From Lucifuga dentata (taxonomy: Eukaryota; Chordata; Actinopteri; Ophidiiformes; Bythitidae), in NCBI GenBank assembly GCA_014773175.1, contig VXCM01000460.1, positions 62,001 through 126,000 of the forward strand: DNA of 64,000 nt, read 5' to 3'. This document shows positions 24,114-36,435 of this stretch, in pieces. The position numbers were made by a program, and so were the translations under genes. Position 1 is the stretch's first letter. Every line of letters begins with the position of its first letter. The notes beneath the pieces were generated by a model. It saw only the letters and a program-made list of their open reading frames with translations, was not told the origin of the DNA and did not search any database.

Positions 24114-25129
24114 GAGGTATGAAGGAGAGAAACAAAGATGAGGAGAGAGACAGAAAAGAGGAGGAAGTGAAGAGAGGAGAGCTATTGGCTGTGACAGTGC
24201 AGATCAGAGATGATGGCTTATAGAATTTGTGTGTTTTTATATCTGCCTGTAGCAATCTGACTATATATGCCCATGATTGTGGTGGCTGAAGCATATGGCT
24301 CTGCACATTATGGCTGGAAGATGTTTTATTATTTCTATTTCAGCTGCAGACATGATAATAGATTTGGAGCCAATACAGTTTTACAACAAGCCACTTATGT
24401 TTCTGTTTGAGCTGACACGACCGACTCATTTTCCCATCATTCTCTGCTGTAGTCTGATAAGCTTTAGAGTGAAAATGCTAACAAATATCACATCTTGCAA
24501 TGTTAAAGAAAAAAAAAAGGGGGCGGGGGGGGGGNGGGGGGATCCTGTATCTGGATCCTGATACTATTCTGTGTCAAAATGTAATCAAGTCTTCCTCTTA
24601 ATTTAATCAAAGACTGTTAGTTTTTGAGATTTCCTGCTGACAGGCAAACACAGGTGTAAACATAACCTCCTTAGCACAGGTTAGCACACCATTCTGTAAA
24701 TCTATATGTCTTCATTTTCACAGAACTGCTGGGATGCTGGGAAACAATCTGGAATCAGATTTTGCAAATGTCAGGCTAACGCTAAAGATTATTGCTTTTG
24801 TAAGAGAAAATCCGCCTGTACAAATATTCCAGGGTTCAAACCAGACATTAATCATCCACAACAGACATTTATGTTTCTGCTTTAACTCAAAATTTATTAC
24901 ACAGGCTCATTAGCTGGCTCCCTCGCTTTGACCTTCATTGTGGATCGGTGTTGTTCTGCTTTAGCTCTCATTACTTAGACTTCTTCTTGCTGTCATAAGA
25001 AGTTAACATCACTTAAACTCAGTGTTGCGTATGTGTGAGACTGTATCTGTGTGTGTTTGGGCATTAATTGCAGAATGTTCTAAATTCAGTATGCAGTGAG
25101 TGAGCCCAGAAATCCAAAGTTAATCCAGT

Positions 25130-25131
<2 letters not shown>

Positions 25132-25188
<57 letters not shown>
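25132..25188. repeat. (GT)n microsatellite
   Basis: About 28 GT units inside opsin intron 1; a shorter CA run of opposite polarity lies at 25364-25384. Confidence 0.95.
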
Positions 25189-25191
<3 letters not shown>

Positions 25192-28100
25192 AGAGTCTAC
25201 CTGAGGCAGAACAAGGCAGCTGGCTGATTACAGGGACACCCAGAACTAATGGCAGCATGTCAGAGATGCAAAGAGGTGAGGAAGGAGAGGTGAAATGGTT
25301 AAATGGGTGCCAGGAGGCTGATGGCCAAGAACATGGTGTGTGTTTGTGTGCATTCGCATGTATACACACACACACACACACACATACAGACACCTCCATA
25401 AATCATCTTCGGTCTGTGTTCCCAGCACAAAGTCAAAAAAACAGTTCTTCAATTGTCCAATCATTCAAAGATCAAAAATGAAGGTACAGGCACAAGACTA
25501 CACACACATACACACACACAATGTATTGTGATGACCTATGGATTGTGGTATTGTGTTATTACTCAGTGCCTTTCAGGAGCTGAAATATAGCGAGGACACT
25601 ACAGCAGAAATCGATGTGAAATCGAGTTGGATAACAATGTCCTAACGACAGCCGCACAGTATCTTTTTGACAGTGAATCACTGTAATTTGAAAACCTTTA
25701 ATTCTGATAAAATTTATTAAAAAAAAAAAACCTTTATAAAGACTTGTTGAAAGCAAATGCAGTCACTCCATCACTGCTCTTCCCACTGTTATTCATCTAA
25801 ACAATCAATTTCCCTTTCCCCGTCCCTCCCTCTCTCTGTTTTTATCAGCACATTGAAGAATTACTCGCCCATAACCGATAGAGGGAGGCTCTAATGATGT
25901 CCCCTTCTCACTCTCTCTCCCTTCTTTCTTTCCTTTTCGCTATGTTTTACCTTACAGAAGCCAAGCTAATTCCTCGTGGATATGAGCGTTACACAGCCTC
26001 TGATAATCACAGTGTACTTGAGTTTTCAAGAGTCTGCTTATAGGCAGAATATATTCAGATGCGGTGAAGATGAGGGGAATTTGTTCATCATTTGTGTTGT
26101 GACTGAAAAGAAGTAACTGTGTTTTTTTTTAAATTACCAAGTTAAGAAGGAGAAAAGGCTTTGGCAGCTTCAAGAGACTCTTCAGCATAATTCAATTTAT
26201 CTGACTTCAGTGAACAGAATGAAATAACTATAAGTGGAATGGATTACAACAGTTATAACAGCAATAACTCAGGACAAGCAACAGGTCAACAATTGAGGGA
26301 AAAGTCTAATGCCTTTCTACTGTCAATGTCCACATTTATGTCCAATGTCCTGCATTACATGAAGAGAGGTCAGACAATCATACAAGACAAAGAAGTGCAG
26401 GGATCTTGATCAAGCTGTCCACCTCATTGCAGTGTCTACAAGAAAAAAGGAAAAAAAATGGCCTCTTTTGTCTCCTCTGGGGTTTTACTATTCTGCTTTT
26501 TTTTTNTTTTTTTTTTTTTTTTTTTTTTTAAGTGTTTTAAATTCAGTCAGACTCACAAGCAAGGGGCTGTCCTACTGTAGGTACGCAGCAAAGGAAACCA
26601 AACAGCTTTAGTTCTATGTGGTCTCACAATGGGGTTTAGGTTGTGTGGTGCTATCAAGCACTGCTCCCCTTAAAGTAAGGCTTAAAACATGATGAGATTA
26701 GACACAATGTGCAAGATTATGCAAGATTTAGGAGCCCTTCATCAGATCTATGTGGCTGCAGATGGCAGAAATCTGGATTCCACATTGCTGTACTTTCCAT
26801 GGTACATATTTCATGTTTGATTCTGTGTATAAATTGGCAAAATTGCTGTAGTTTTGTTCCGGTGAGAGATGTTTAGAGTTAAAGAAGATTAAGCCAAGCA
26901 TACATGTTTAAACTATACATTGTGCAGATCAGTTTTCTCCTGAGTTTAGCATTAATATAACAAGATGGCACTCAGAAAGCACATACAGTACCTCCACCAA
27001 GACCAATAAAATCCCCAGTAACTTTTTTTTTTTTTAAAATTCCCCCAAAATTGCACTCAATTCTGTAATCCATAACTTTTTTTTTAGATATCTTGCTTAC
27101 AAACAGACAAACGTCAGTAATAACGCAACATCCTTAGTGGAGCTAAGCAATAAATATGAGCAAAATGCAATATAGTATAAATGTAGTCACTACAACAGGA
27201 CAATATCCAATGTATTCCAGAGAAAATGAATATTGTTCTCTCATTTACGTTAGCCTGATATGAGTGTACTGACACACATATTTTATATAGCACCCTGGCT
27301 GATCCAAAAATGAATACTGAACCTTTTTTTTTCTTTTTGGTTTAGATATCCTAGCCTGGCCCAGTTCCAGCCAGGTAAGTGTCTTTTTTTCTCTCTCAGC
27401 TGCATCATTGTGTCCTATTTACATCTATATCAGCACTCCTCCACAAAGGTAGATATCAGCATCCCCTTTCTCATTACAGCTTTCCCGTGGGTGATTTTTA
27501 TTCTGCAACAAATGCCGGTGATGCATCTGGACCTGACACCCTGTCATCGCAGCCCACACTCTGTCAGGGCAGCAGGAGCAGCCAAATGAAGAGAGGATTG
27601 TGAAGGCTTCCCTGGCCTCAAGCACAGCCAATAACTACTGTATATGGTAATAAGCATTTACAGCAGCTATTTAATATGAAGCTGCACACTGCTCCATTCC
27701 TGCAGCCCCCAAATCACCAATCTTATGAGATGATTTAAGAATTCATAATGAAATGAGCATCTGTGGAAGCGCCCTGTTTTCCTAAACTACTTCCATGCCA
27801 TGAAAACACATGCATGTGCAGCTCTGGAGGTGACAGCAAGTGGAGATAATGGCCGATATTACACCATCAAGATCTATTTTTACCTTCCATTAGCTGCTTA
27901 CTTACTTAATCTTACCAATAATATGACCTGCACAAACCCCGCATATCATCAACACCAAAACTGTGGATCTGCATAGTGGGGAAAGTCTGATCCGCAAGAG
28001 CTTATCACCCCCAGCAGCCCACTTTACATGTTGTTCCGAGTCAGGTTATGGCTTTGCATCACAGATAATACCTGCACGTTTGCCAAGACCTTAACGATCT

Positions 28101-28578
28101 CAATTTTACATGATTATGACAACACACTGGGATAACTTCACCCAAAATGAAGAAAAAGAGAATGAAAAGAAAGAAGAGAGCCATAATGTGCAGAACACTG
28201 TCTGTCTCTTTTTAGACTGGTATTTTGAAATTGTGCATACACTGTATGAAATGTAGATTTCTTCAGCAGATTCAATAAACCTAACTGGATTTGAAGCTTT
28301 TCAATCAAACTTTGATTTTGTAATAAAGATGCGCCACGCACATCCAGATGGCTAAAACGCTGAAAGTCAAAAACTCTTGCAAAAAAAAAACAAAAAAACA
28401 AAAAAAACCAACAAGCTCATTTTTCCACTGCAGAAATGAATCTTAACAGGAGCAAACGTAGTGAGCTGGAAATGATCCATTCATACAGCGAAACATCAGG
28501 CAGAACACATCAGAAACAAAACACACACACAAATCAGCATTTCAAACTTCTCTGTTAAAATCCCGCATTCCTACTCAC

Positions 28579-28951
28579 CGAAAAGCGAATTGGCGAAGCC
28601 GTACCACACGCACCCGGTCTCTCCTATGAGCCATCTTCCCTGCGTGCTGGCCGCGAAGCTGAACGGAGTCCCCAGTGCGCACACCAGCAGGTCGCTGATG
28701 GAAATGTTAATCAGGAGGAAGTTAATAGGGGACCGCAGCATCCTGTACCGGCAGAACAACACGAGCACGAGCAGATTGTTCACCAGTCCGAAAAACCCGA
28801 TGAAGCCCAAGCACGTAGCTACGATCAGGTGCCCAGTTGGGGTGAGCGTGGACCCAGGTGAGCCCGCCCCCAGGTGCTCTTCCCCGGCTCCGGCACAAAG
28901 AGCGCTGTTGACCCCTGCGCAGCCGTTGAGGCTCAGGTTGGGAACGATCAT
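28579..28951 (-). CDS. tmtops: TMT-type opsin, coding exon 1 (residues 1-124 plus first base of codon 125)
   Basis: First coding exon of a non-visual opsin, a retinal-binding G-protein-coupled photoreceptor of the plasma membrane. The ATG (28951-28949) is the first start after an in-frame TGA 15 nt upstream and has G at -3. Residues 1-40 are an extracellular tail with one N-glycosylation motif (N5-L-S). TM1 spans about 41-66 with N59 of the GxxxN signature. TM2 spans about 75-100 with D87 in SISDLLV, equivalent to bovine D83. TM3 begins near 112. C114 is the conserved disulfide cysteine (bovine C110). Y117 occupies the bovine E113 position, so the vertebrate visual counterion is absent. The exon ends at GT (28578-28577, GTGAGT) in phase 1, and the split GGC codon is completed by exon 2. 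The run GTPFSFAASTQGRWLIGE is typical, from memory, of TMT opsins. Family assignment is firm; the paralogue (1, 2 or 3; a or b) is not resolved. Confidence 0.95.
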
Positions 28952-28979
28952 CTCAGTCCGGTTTCACGGCGGTGGCACA

Positions 28980-29011
28980 GTGGGTGGCCTCGGTGCTCTG
29001 AGGCCACCCAC
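28980..29011 (-). promoter_or_regulatory. 12-bp GC-rich hairpin upstream of the opsin start codon
   Basis: GTGGGTGGCCTC at 28980-28991 is the perfect reverse complement of GAGGCCACCCAC at 29000-29011, with an 8-nt loop. It lies about 29-60 nt upstream of the opsin ATG. If transcribed it would be a stable 5'-UTR stem. The structure is seen in the sequence; a role in translation or as a protein-binding site is inference. Confidence 0.55.
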
Positions 29012-29422
29012 TAATATGTCCCTGGCATTTCTTTATCTGTTATATTATAAGGAGAAGCTGTCACGCGTGGCCAGTGCCACGTGTTGCTTTGAACAAACTG
29101 TCTCTAAGTGGGAAAAAGTAGCAAAGCAGAAATATGGGAAGTTTGTTTGTTGGGAATGTCACAACTTTGTTTCTCAGTTCAGGGGAGGGAGTGGAAGCGT
29201 AAAGAGTTTGGATAGGCTCCTTAGCTGTTAAATGTACTCTGAGTCTTTACAGAGACGCCCCTGTCGCTCACACGCACACGCGCGCGCACACACACACCTT
29301 CCCTCTCTGTCCGTGATTCAGTGACTGTGACCGGCTCTCCAGCTGCAGGCAGGGCGGAGGAGCGGCGAGGATCAGCGGGAGAACAAGCAGCGCAAATCAG
29401 CCAGATGACGGTGAGTTTAACG

Positions 29423-29443
29423 TGGTGACTAAAGTCTGACATA

Positions 29444-29482
<39 letters not shown>

Positions 29483-29513
29483 GGATGGTGACTAAAGTCT
29501 GACATGAAGTCTC
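29423..29513. repeat. Duplicated flank around a (CT)n run upstream of the opsin gene
   Basis: TGGTGACTAAAGTCTGACAT followed by (A/G)AAGTCTCTCTC occurs at 29423 and again at 29486, a 63-bp period with the (CT)n run between. This looks like a two-unit minisatellite created by slippage or unequal exchange. Confidence 0.85.
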
Positions 29514-29878
29514 TCTCCTCCTCTCTCCTCTCCCCTCTCCTCTCTCCTCTCTCTTTCCCTCTTTCCTCCTCTCTCCTTCCTTCCCTCCCCTTCTCCTCTC
29601 TCCTTTCTCTCTCTTTCTCCTTCCCTCCCTCTCTTTTTCACTTCTACCTCCCTCATTACGCTCTCTACCTCCCTTACCCCACTTCCCCTCTTCCTCACTG
29701 CCCCTCCTTCTCTCTCTGTCCTTTCTTCCCCTCTTTTCCTCTTCTTTGCCTCTCTCCTTTTCCTCTTGCTCTCTCCTCACCCCCTCCCTCCTTTTCTCCT
29801 TCCTCTTCTCCCATCTCTCTCCTCTTTTTCCCTCTCCCCTTCCTTTCTCCCTCCCTCATTCCTTACTCTGACCCCCCC
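29506..29878. repeat. Polypyrimidine tract upstream of the opsin gene
   Basis: About 370 bases of almost pure C/T on the plus strand (purine-rich on the opsin sense strand), 0.55-0.93 kb upstream of the ATG. Such tracts can adopt triplex structure. The long Glu/Arg/Lys-rich frame it produces on the minus strand is a composition artefact. Confidence 0.9.
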
Positions 29879-30209
29879 TTTCCTGTCGACGTGCGGCGCT
29901 GTCCGCCGTGCTGAAACACAACCTCAACAGACAGAGCGAATTAGCCGCAGTTGCAGCTCTACTAATCAACTTTATAGATGAGAACAGATCGTTTATTCTC
30001 CCCTTTCCTGGAATGTAAATGGCTCTGTAAAACACATTAAATTATATCAAAATGATTTAATAGTACAAGCCTCCATCTCCCTCTATCAAACCACAAATAC
30101 AGCAGTTAACAGAATCTAAAGGCTGCTGCCTGACTATTTGACTGGTCGCCTCAGCTGTTATAAGAGACAGCTATAACTCTGCATGTTTAGTTTTAAGTGC
30201 TGAACTTTG

Positions 30210-30340
30210 TTCATTTTTTTTTTTTCCAAAGGAATACTCAAGAAATTCCTGCAGTCCACCTGTGGAATTGAACANTTCATTTTTTTTTTTTCCAAAGGAA
30301 TACTCAAGAAATTCCTGCAGTCCACCTGTGGAATTGAACA
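30210..30340. other. Exact 65-bp duplication around a single N
   Basis: 30210-30274 and 30276-30340 are identical and separated by one N at 30275. The pattern is best explained as two overlapping contig ends joined without merging. Confidence 0.85.
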
Positions 30341-30512
30341 CTGCCTCATTGTCGGAGTGTAACTCCACTGCACAGACTAAAACACTCTCATGTCAAAGAT
30401 GTGATCGCATGGGAACTCAAAGATGTGTTGTTGCATTTGACCTGAACAGCAGCAGCAGCAGCAGCAAGTACTGGTGATTTGGCAATTTGATTCGAGCGTT
30501 GATAATACTCCC

Positions 30513-31064
30513 TTAAAGGACCATACCGGAAATTTTGCATGTTTAAGCTCAATAAATACCCACATACATGTTATGTTGCTGACAACCAATTTCCAAAACA
30601 TAAAACCGTATTTACATTTTTCTGTTAATTTTCCAAAAACTCAGTCTTTCAAAATAAAATATTCAGGTGATACACTGACCTTAAAATTCAATGTTTCACC
30701 TGCTTACACTCTTGCATGATTGTAGAAGGCATGATCATTTTAATTTATTGGTAAAAGCTGTCTTCTCCTGGGACTATATTCCCTGGTGGAGACACAAATC
30801 GGCTTCCATGCAGCTACGTGTTGGACTGTTGCAGGTGAAGTAACTTTGACAAGAAAAACCTAATTGATGTCATGTTCACTGTTACGGTTACTTATCTCAA
30901 GTGCACTTCAAGTCTATACAATTTGATTTTGATTGCATGTTAGAATGACCTGAAACCAATGGGAGTCTGAAAGGTAGGAAAAACAACTGCAAAATGTATT
31001 GCTCCGGTAGTATGTTTTAGACAATGGTGGGCAAGAATGCCTGTGGGTTGTATTTATTGGGCTT
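30513..31064 (+). mobile_element. TTAA-bounded element, copy 2 (aberrant right end)
   Basis: Begins TTAAAGGACCATACC and carries the shared internal blocks (CTTCTCCTGGGACTATATTC, CCTGGTGGAGACA, CAGCT...GTGTTGGACT, TGAAACCAATGG). The right arm is recognisable up to the block equivalent to TTAAACATGxAAAATCACCAGTAT. It then folds back instead of finishing with GGTCCTTTAA; see the palindromes at 31064-31146. Confidence 0.8.
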
Positions 31065-31111
31065 AAACATGAAAAATCACCAGTATGCATACTGGTGATT
31101 TTTCATGTTTA
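31064..31111. repeat. 48-bp perfect palindrome
   Basis: Each half is the exact reverse complement of the other, with no spacer (centre between 31087 and 31088). The left half is the terminal arm of TTAA-element copy 2; the right half is its inverted duplicate. Confidence 0.95.
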
Positions 31112-31146
31112 CAGCCATTAAATGAGCATGCTCATTTAATGGCTGT
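31111..31146. repeat. 36-bp perfect palindrome abutting the previous one
   Basis: Starts ACAGCCATTAAATGAGCA and is perfectly self-complementary about 31128/31129. It shares one base with the first palindrome. Confidence 0.95.
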
Positions 31147-31149
31147 TTT

Positions 31150-33881
31150 GTAAGAGAAAAGGTTGCATCTGGCAGTAGGAAAGCAACAGTTCAAACCCTG
31201 CTATTGTAGTTTTACAGACAGCACAAAACCCCAAACTGTTTACAGCAAAAAGTGAACTAATAGGTTCCTGTATGGAATCCTAAATATCAGCCAATTAAAA
31301 AGAAATCCTTGTGGTCAAGCAATGGCATTCAGTATTAAAACGGTGTTCTTTATTATGCCTGGCTGGTTAAAAACTGCAACAGTTGACTTTTCCTGGAACA
31401 TTATTACATCAGAGGGGAAATTTACTCCTCCCTTCCACAATTTGTACTAATACGTTTCCCCCATAAAGTGGCCTTGTCATTCTGGAATAGGGTAATTACC
31501 TGTGAAAACTGTACAGCGACATTTACTTTGACAACATCTCCTCCATATGCAGCTCTAATGGGTTGAATTAAAACATTTGGGTTCTGGTGTGAATACCACC
31601 CACATTTAATCATCTCAGAAGGACTGGACAGTTGGTATTTAGTTGGATTTCTAGATGAACTTGAAGGCTGGACTTTCAGAAGCTCTCCAATAGTGTTAGA
31701 AGGTCATCTAAGAGAATCCATGTTAAAAAAAGAAAGCACAGAAAAGGTGCAACATGTCATGGATCTTACCCTTTGTGTCTTAATTTGTTATGGCTTGTGG
31801 TTATCAAATGGACTCTTCCTTGCTCTTGACATTTCCCTACATATTAATAGTTGCACCAATTATCTCTTAACCCCTGAACGGTTAGTAATAAATACTATTA
31901 CTAAAAAATTTTTTTTTTTTTGCCTCTGTTGTGGTCCAGTGCAATATGTCCAGACACCTGTTGTCCAACAGGCTGAGGTCCTTCTACACACAGAACCCAG
32001 AACCAAAGTGCTACCAGAGTGCACAGTTGGCTGTAGTGGATGTAGGTGCAAAGTGCACCTGCATCCACATGCACACAGGGATCACAACTACACAGATTAA
32101 TTTGGACTTTTTTTTAGAACAAAACATTTGACAAGTTTATGGTTTAACATAAATCAAATTGCCATTTGTCCTGCATAAGTCTGTTTTTGTTGGTCAACTG
32201 GTCAGTTTATTCTCAAATGTGTTACTGTAATGCTCCTTTAGTTTCTGCATTGTCTCTCTCTCTCTCTCTCTCTTTTTTTTTTTTTTTTTTTTTTTTAGAT
32301 TTAGTGTTATATGCTTGCTGCAAACCCAATCTACAGTTAAAGATCAGGACTTGAACCTAAAATTAAGCCAGATGGCAGCCATGGATGCAGCATCCAGTTA
32401 ATTTTCATTAAGGCATCTCAGTGACTACAGGAGAAGTTCGCTCATTAGTTTCCCTACAGCCGAAATCAAAACTTTGTCTCACAAGATCTCAGCCACTGTT
32501 GCCACTGAGCTGGCAAAGATTAAACACAGAACAACTAGTACAACACATCATTATCGTGTTATTAAAAATTACCAACACTGGATCAGTTCTGAATGATACA
32601 ATTTGTTAAAAGTTGAATTCACCTAGGTGATTTTTAAAAAAATTTTCTTACCTATTTAAAATACTTTTATCCTGCTTATATTTATTTTAATCTCTGTTTC
32701 ATGTTTTTATGCATCTTATCCAAATTTGTATTGATTGCCATGTATTTATTTATATATTTAACTTTTTATTTGATTTTATTTTTATCCTGACCTCTTTATG
32801 TGCACGCATTGGTCTCAGTGGTCTCCATGGTCTTTTCACCTGCTTTTATTTTATGTTTTTATTTTTTTATTTTTTGTCTTTTTGTTTCTGACACACATAA
32901 GACAAACTCATTCACATCACATTCATGCCTACAGGCAATTTAGGGTTTCCAATTCACCTAACCTGCATGTCTGTGGATTGTGAAAAAAAACTAGAGCACC
33001 CAGAAAAAACCCACGCGGACGGACAGAACATGCAGTAAGTTACGATCATTGTAATGCAAAATGAGTTCTAGACATACATAACCAGTACAGCTTCAATACA
33101 TGGCCTCAATGGATTATAAGTGCACATACATCTGCTGCATATAGAGAGCATTTGGATAACAAACTGCTGCTCTAGTCACTAAATACTACAGTACAACTAC
33201 TGTTCACATACAATACACTTCCTCTTATGTTAGGTGATGGATGGTAAGCAGAAGCTGTAAGTTGCTGTAAAGCTGTAGGCAACATGGTAAGACTGTTGAC
33301 ACAAGCATTTATTGTTCTAATCTCAGATGTACACTAACTTCAATGAGCAGATTAAACTTGAATTCATGATTAATGTAATGTTTCAGCAATTGGATTGCTT
33401 AGAGTTACAAAATAGGTAACTATTTCAGGTGTTTTTTTCCTCATATGGATGTATTTTGTGGTTAAAATTTACTCTCAGATTTGTCAATCCTTGTGTTTCC
33501 TTTTTAATGACTCTGCCGCTGTTTCACTAAGAGGCCCGGAATCAGTATATTTCATTAGCTCATGTTGCCTTGAAGAAAGATGATTATGGCAGCATTGGCA
33601 TATTGTTTGTGCTGACATTATGCTGGTTTCAAAAGAAGCACAACTCAAAGTAAAAGTGTCACCCGGCATAGGTGCCCTGCATTTAAATAATCCACATGTG
33701 GAGGATAATATATGTCTTTGTATGCAAGTTGTCCAGCTATTGCTATATCACCGAAGATATGTACAGAACATGATAACATCTCACACAGTCAAGGAGAGGA
33801 GGTGAATAGAGAACAAAACCAGGACTGGAGAGAGTGGGTGTAACAGAAGCACAGAGAGGTGAAAAAGCATGGGAGCAAAGG

Positions 33882-33918
<37 letters not shown>

Positions 33919-36139
33919 TTAGACAGGTCAGTTCTATGTCAAGAGTAATACATAATGTACATGAATGTTATTGTTACACAATATTTTTCTCCCCACCCAT
34001 CACATCGGCATTTTATTTTACCTCTTTTACCTCCTTACCCCTCCCATGTTCTCAGTCTCCATCCATGTTGCCCCCCCCCCCCNTTTCATCACCGCCACCC
34101 TCCCCTCTGACATCGACCTTGGGAGAGTGACCACTGCTCCTCTGCAACTTAATATGCCAGAGGCTTTAAGGAAAGCTCAGATGAACTGCAGTGCCATGGA
34201 TCATATAGATTTATTGTCCACAGGTCTAATACATGGGTGCTACGGCCCCTAGTTTATCTTGGCACGAGTGTCACTTGATCCACATGCGTTAACTGCTTGG
34301 CGCACAGCCTCTCATGATATGATGGAGGAGAGGAGTATATATTAATGGAAGTAGCGTGGCAAGGAAAAGATGTCTGAGCATACACATTCAGAGGCTGGTG
34401 TTGGTTGGAATCTGTGATGGCACACAGCATCTTGAGACAGACTGACAGATGTCAGTTTTAGTGGCTGTCCAAATCTTCAACTGTTCTAAAACTCTCAGGC
34501 GATGAAGAATATGTCATTAAAATTAGCATCTTAGCATTTTTGTTTGAATCAGTGACAACCAATGCCCTCTGTTCCAGTACAAGCTCATGTGTCTCAAAAC
34601 TGTTTCAGTTAAACAAGACAATGACATCAGAGATGGAAAATAAAGAGGTACATTTGCTCAAAAATTGTCCTTAAGTGCAATGTTGAGGTACTTGTACTTA
34701 TTTATTTTTTTATTTTTTAAATTTTGTGTTAGTTTCTTCTGCTGCTGTAGAAGGAAATTTTTACTTTTTTACAGTATTTATTTTGCTATATTTATGCTTT
34801 GTGTTCTGTACTTAGCTGATTATGGGGTTTAGGTCTTAAGAATTTAAGCACAGCTGTTTTTTTACACTCTTTGAAACACAAGTTGTAAAGTGTGGGTATT
34901 GGTGCATCTCCTCTTTTGCTTTCCTTGCACATGTGCGTTCAATTTGCTCATATAAGTCTGCATGGTCACAAAATCTTGAAGGTGAGGTGTCCTTATGGAT
35001 ATAGATGATATGAGTGCCTGAATAAACTTATATCACACAGACACTTGTGGCTTTGCGGATGTGGAAATTTTCATTTGGTCATAAAAAAAGTTCTTCCATC
35101 ATGCTCTGGCTATACACGGTGCACCAAAGCATCAATATTCTATAATATTTTAAATATATCTGCCACGGTTTATGATTGTGTGAAAACTGTTGATGTCTAA
35201 AAGTGCTGTGAAGGCTGCATGTTGAAGCAGTTTAAATATGTCTTTCAAACAAAATGTGACTCCTGAAACCCAAAGTGTTTCCATCTCAACTATGATGACA
35301 TGGTGCCATTTCATAAAGTGATGGTAGCTCTTCAAAACATATTCAACAAATATTTCAATGTAGCATTGAAAACAGTTTACCCAAAATCACCTCTCAAAGT
35401 GCTTTCAGCGGCCTTTCCTTTCGGAATGTACTGTATAGCGTACACAGCCTGTCTTTTGTTGCTGATCTAAAAAAAAGGGGGGAGGGTTTAACACTGATTT
35501 ATGACATATTTCATGACAGTGATCTCTGTGTGGGGGAATAAGGTGAATAGAGTGAAAAGATTACATTTTAAATACATAAAAGCATAGATTTTCAGGCTTA
35601 GAAAGCCTAACATTCAATATCCTGTAGAGTGCACTCTACATTACGTCTTCCTCTAAAATGCCCAGATGTCATTTTCTGTCAAGGCTGAAAAGAAACAGTG
35701 GCATAAATTACTGACTACGAAAGCATTACAAAAAAAAAAATAAATAAAATTAAAAAAAAAAGCCTTTTTATGTTGTATCCCTAACAGTGACTCTCCATCA
35801 ACATCAACCTCTAATTTCTGTTTGCAGAGAACAAAAAAGACTAATCAATAATGTCACACCAACACTTTCATGCCACCTTGGTGATGCTATAGTTGACAAC
35901 TTATCAGTGTTCCTTTTATGATCTGGCTAAAGAGGCTGCCAAGTCTCTTCTTAGCCCTTATTAATTATATACATTTATCTTTAAGGCCACTCTGCCCTGA
36001 GTCCTTGTGTCAGTGGAAATTCCGATTCTGAAGGAGCTACAATTTCCTGCAAAAACTGTATACCAAAAGCACACAAGAAGTGTTTAGTAACATTTTGGAA
36101 AAGAGAGTGGAGTGGAGAGTGGTCATTGTACTGAACGCT
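31150..36139. other. Region without a recognised gene
   Basis: AT-rich sequence with a (CT)n/poly-T run (32253-32296), a (GA)n run (33887-33915), a poly-C with an N at 34083, and only chance frames. A teleost dispersed repeat near 32900-33040 is listed separately. Confidence 0.6.
32905..33040 (+). repeat. Diverged copy of a common vertebrate/teleost interspersed repeat
   Basis: Contains the blocks GGCAATTTAGGGTTTCCAAT, CACCTAACCTGCATGTCTGT, GGATTGTG, GAGCACCCAGAAAAAACCCA, CGCGGACGGACAGAACATGC. I recognise the general consensus as very widespread in fish genomes, but I cannot assign the element class from sequence alone. Confidence 0.6.
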
Positions 36140-36404
36140 TACATCATCCATATGCAGACAAGGTGGAAAGTTATGGAAGGAAATTCCGATTTATGTATTT
36201 AGACAGAAGTCGCATTAGCAGATATCCGATACATATCTGATTTATTTCCACATATGCAAGTGGCCCATATCAGATGTGAGAATATCTGATTCCACGTGGC
36301 TTTTTTACCATTTACATCTTCAGGAAGCATATCCCATGTCATGTGTCACATGTGAGCAAAAGATCGAAATGAGGTCGCATGTGTGTGGTAGTGTAAATCC
36401 AGCC
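36140..36404 (+). mobile_element. Harbinger-like element, 5'-truncated copy
   Basis: Right part of the same element as the next entry, ending AGTGTAAATCCAGCC then TAA (36405-36407). Aligns block by block with about 36925-37206 (CTTACATCATCCATATGCAG, TCCACATATGCAAGTGGCCC, CATCTTCAGGAAGC). The left part is missing. Confidence 0.75.
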
Positions 36405-36435
36405 TAAAAAACTCCTCCCACCTCCACACCTCTAA

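Larger units (their letters stand above)
22563..28578 (-). other. Intron 1 of the TMT opsin gene
   Basis: A 6.0-kb intron with GTGAGT donor and TTTCAG acceptor. On the minus strand a run of about 30 T lies 50-80 nt upstream of the acceptor (22613-22642 on +). It holds TC/GT microsatellites near 23800-23870, a GA run near 24090, GT/CA repeats at 25132-25188 and 25364-25384, a G homopolymer with an N at 24535, and a poly-T with an N at 26506. I see no second gene and no intact transposon in it. Confidence 0.85.

Noticed and set aside
29405..29416. Plus-strand ATGACG followed by GTGAGT, as if a divergent gene's first exon
   Set aside because: A two-codon frame and donor-like hexamer in a CG-rich promoter region; no downstream exon was found.
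29397..29780. Minus-strand Glu/Arg/Lys-rich open frame next to the opsin gene
   Set aside because: It is the translation of the pyrimidine/purine tract; composition alone keeps it open.
31190..31203. AGTTCAAACCC, resembling a tRNA T-arm
   Set aside because: The surrounding sequence does not fold as a tRNA and no A box is present.
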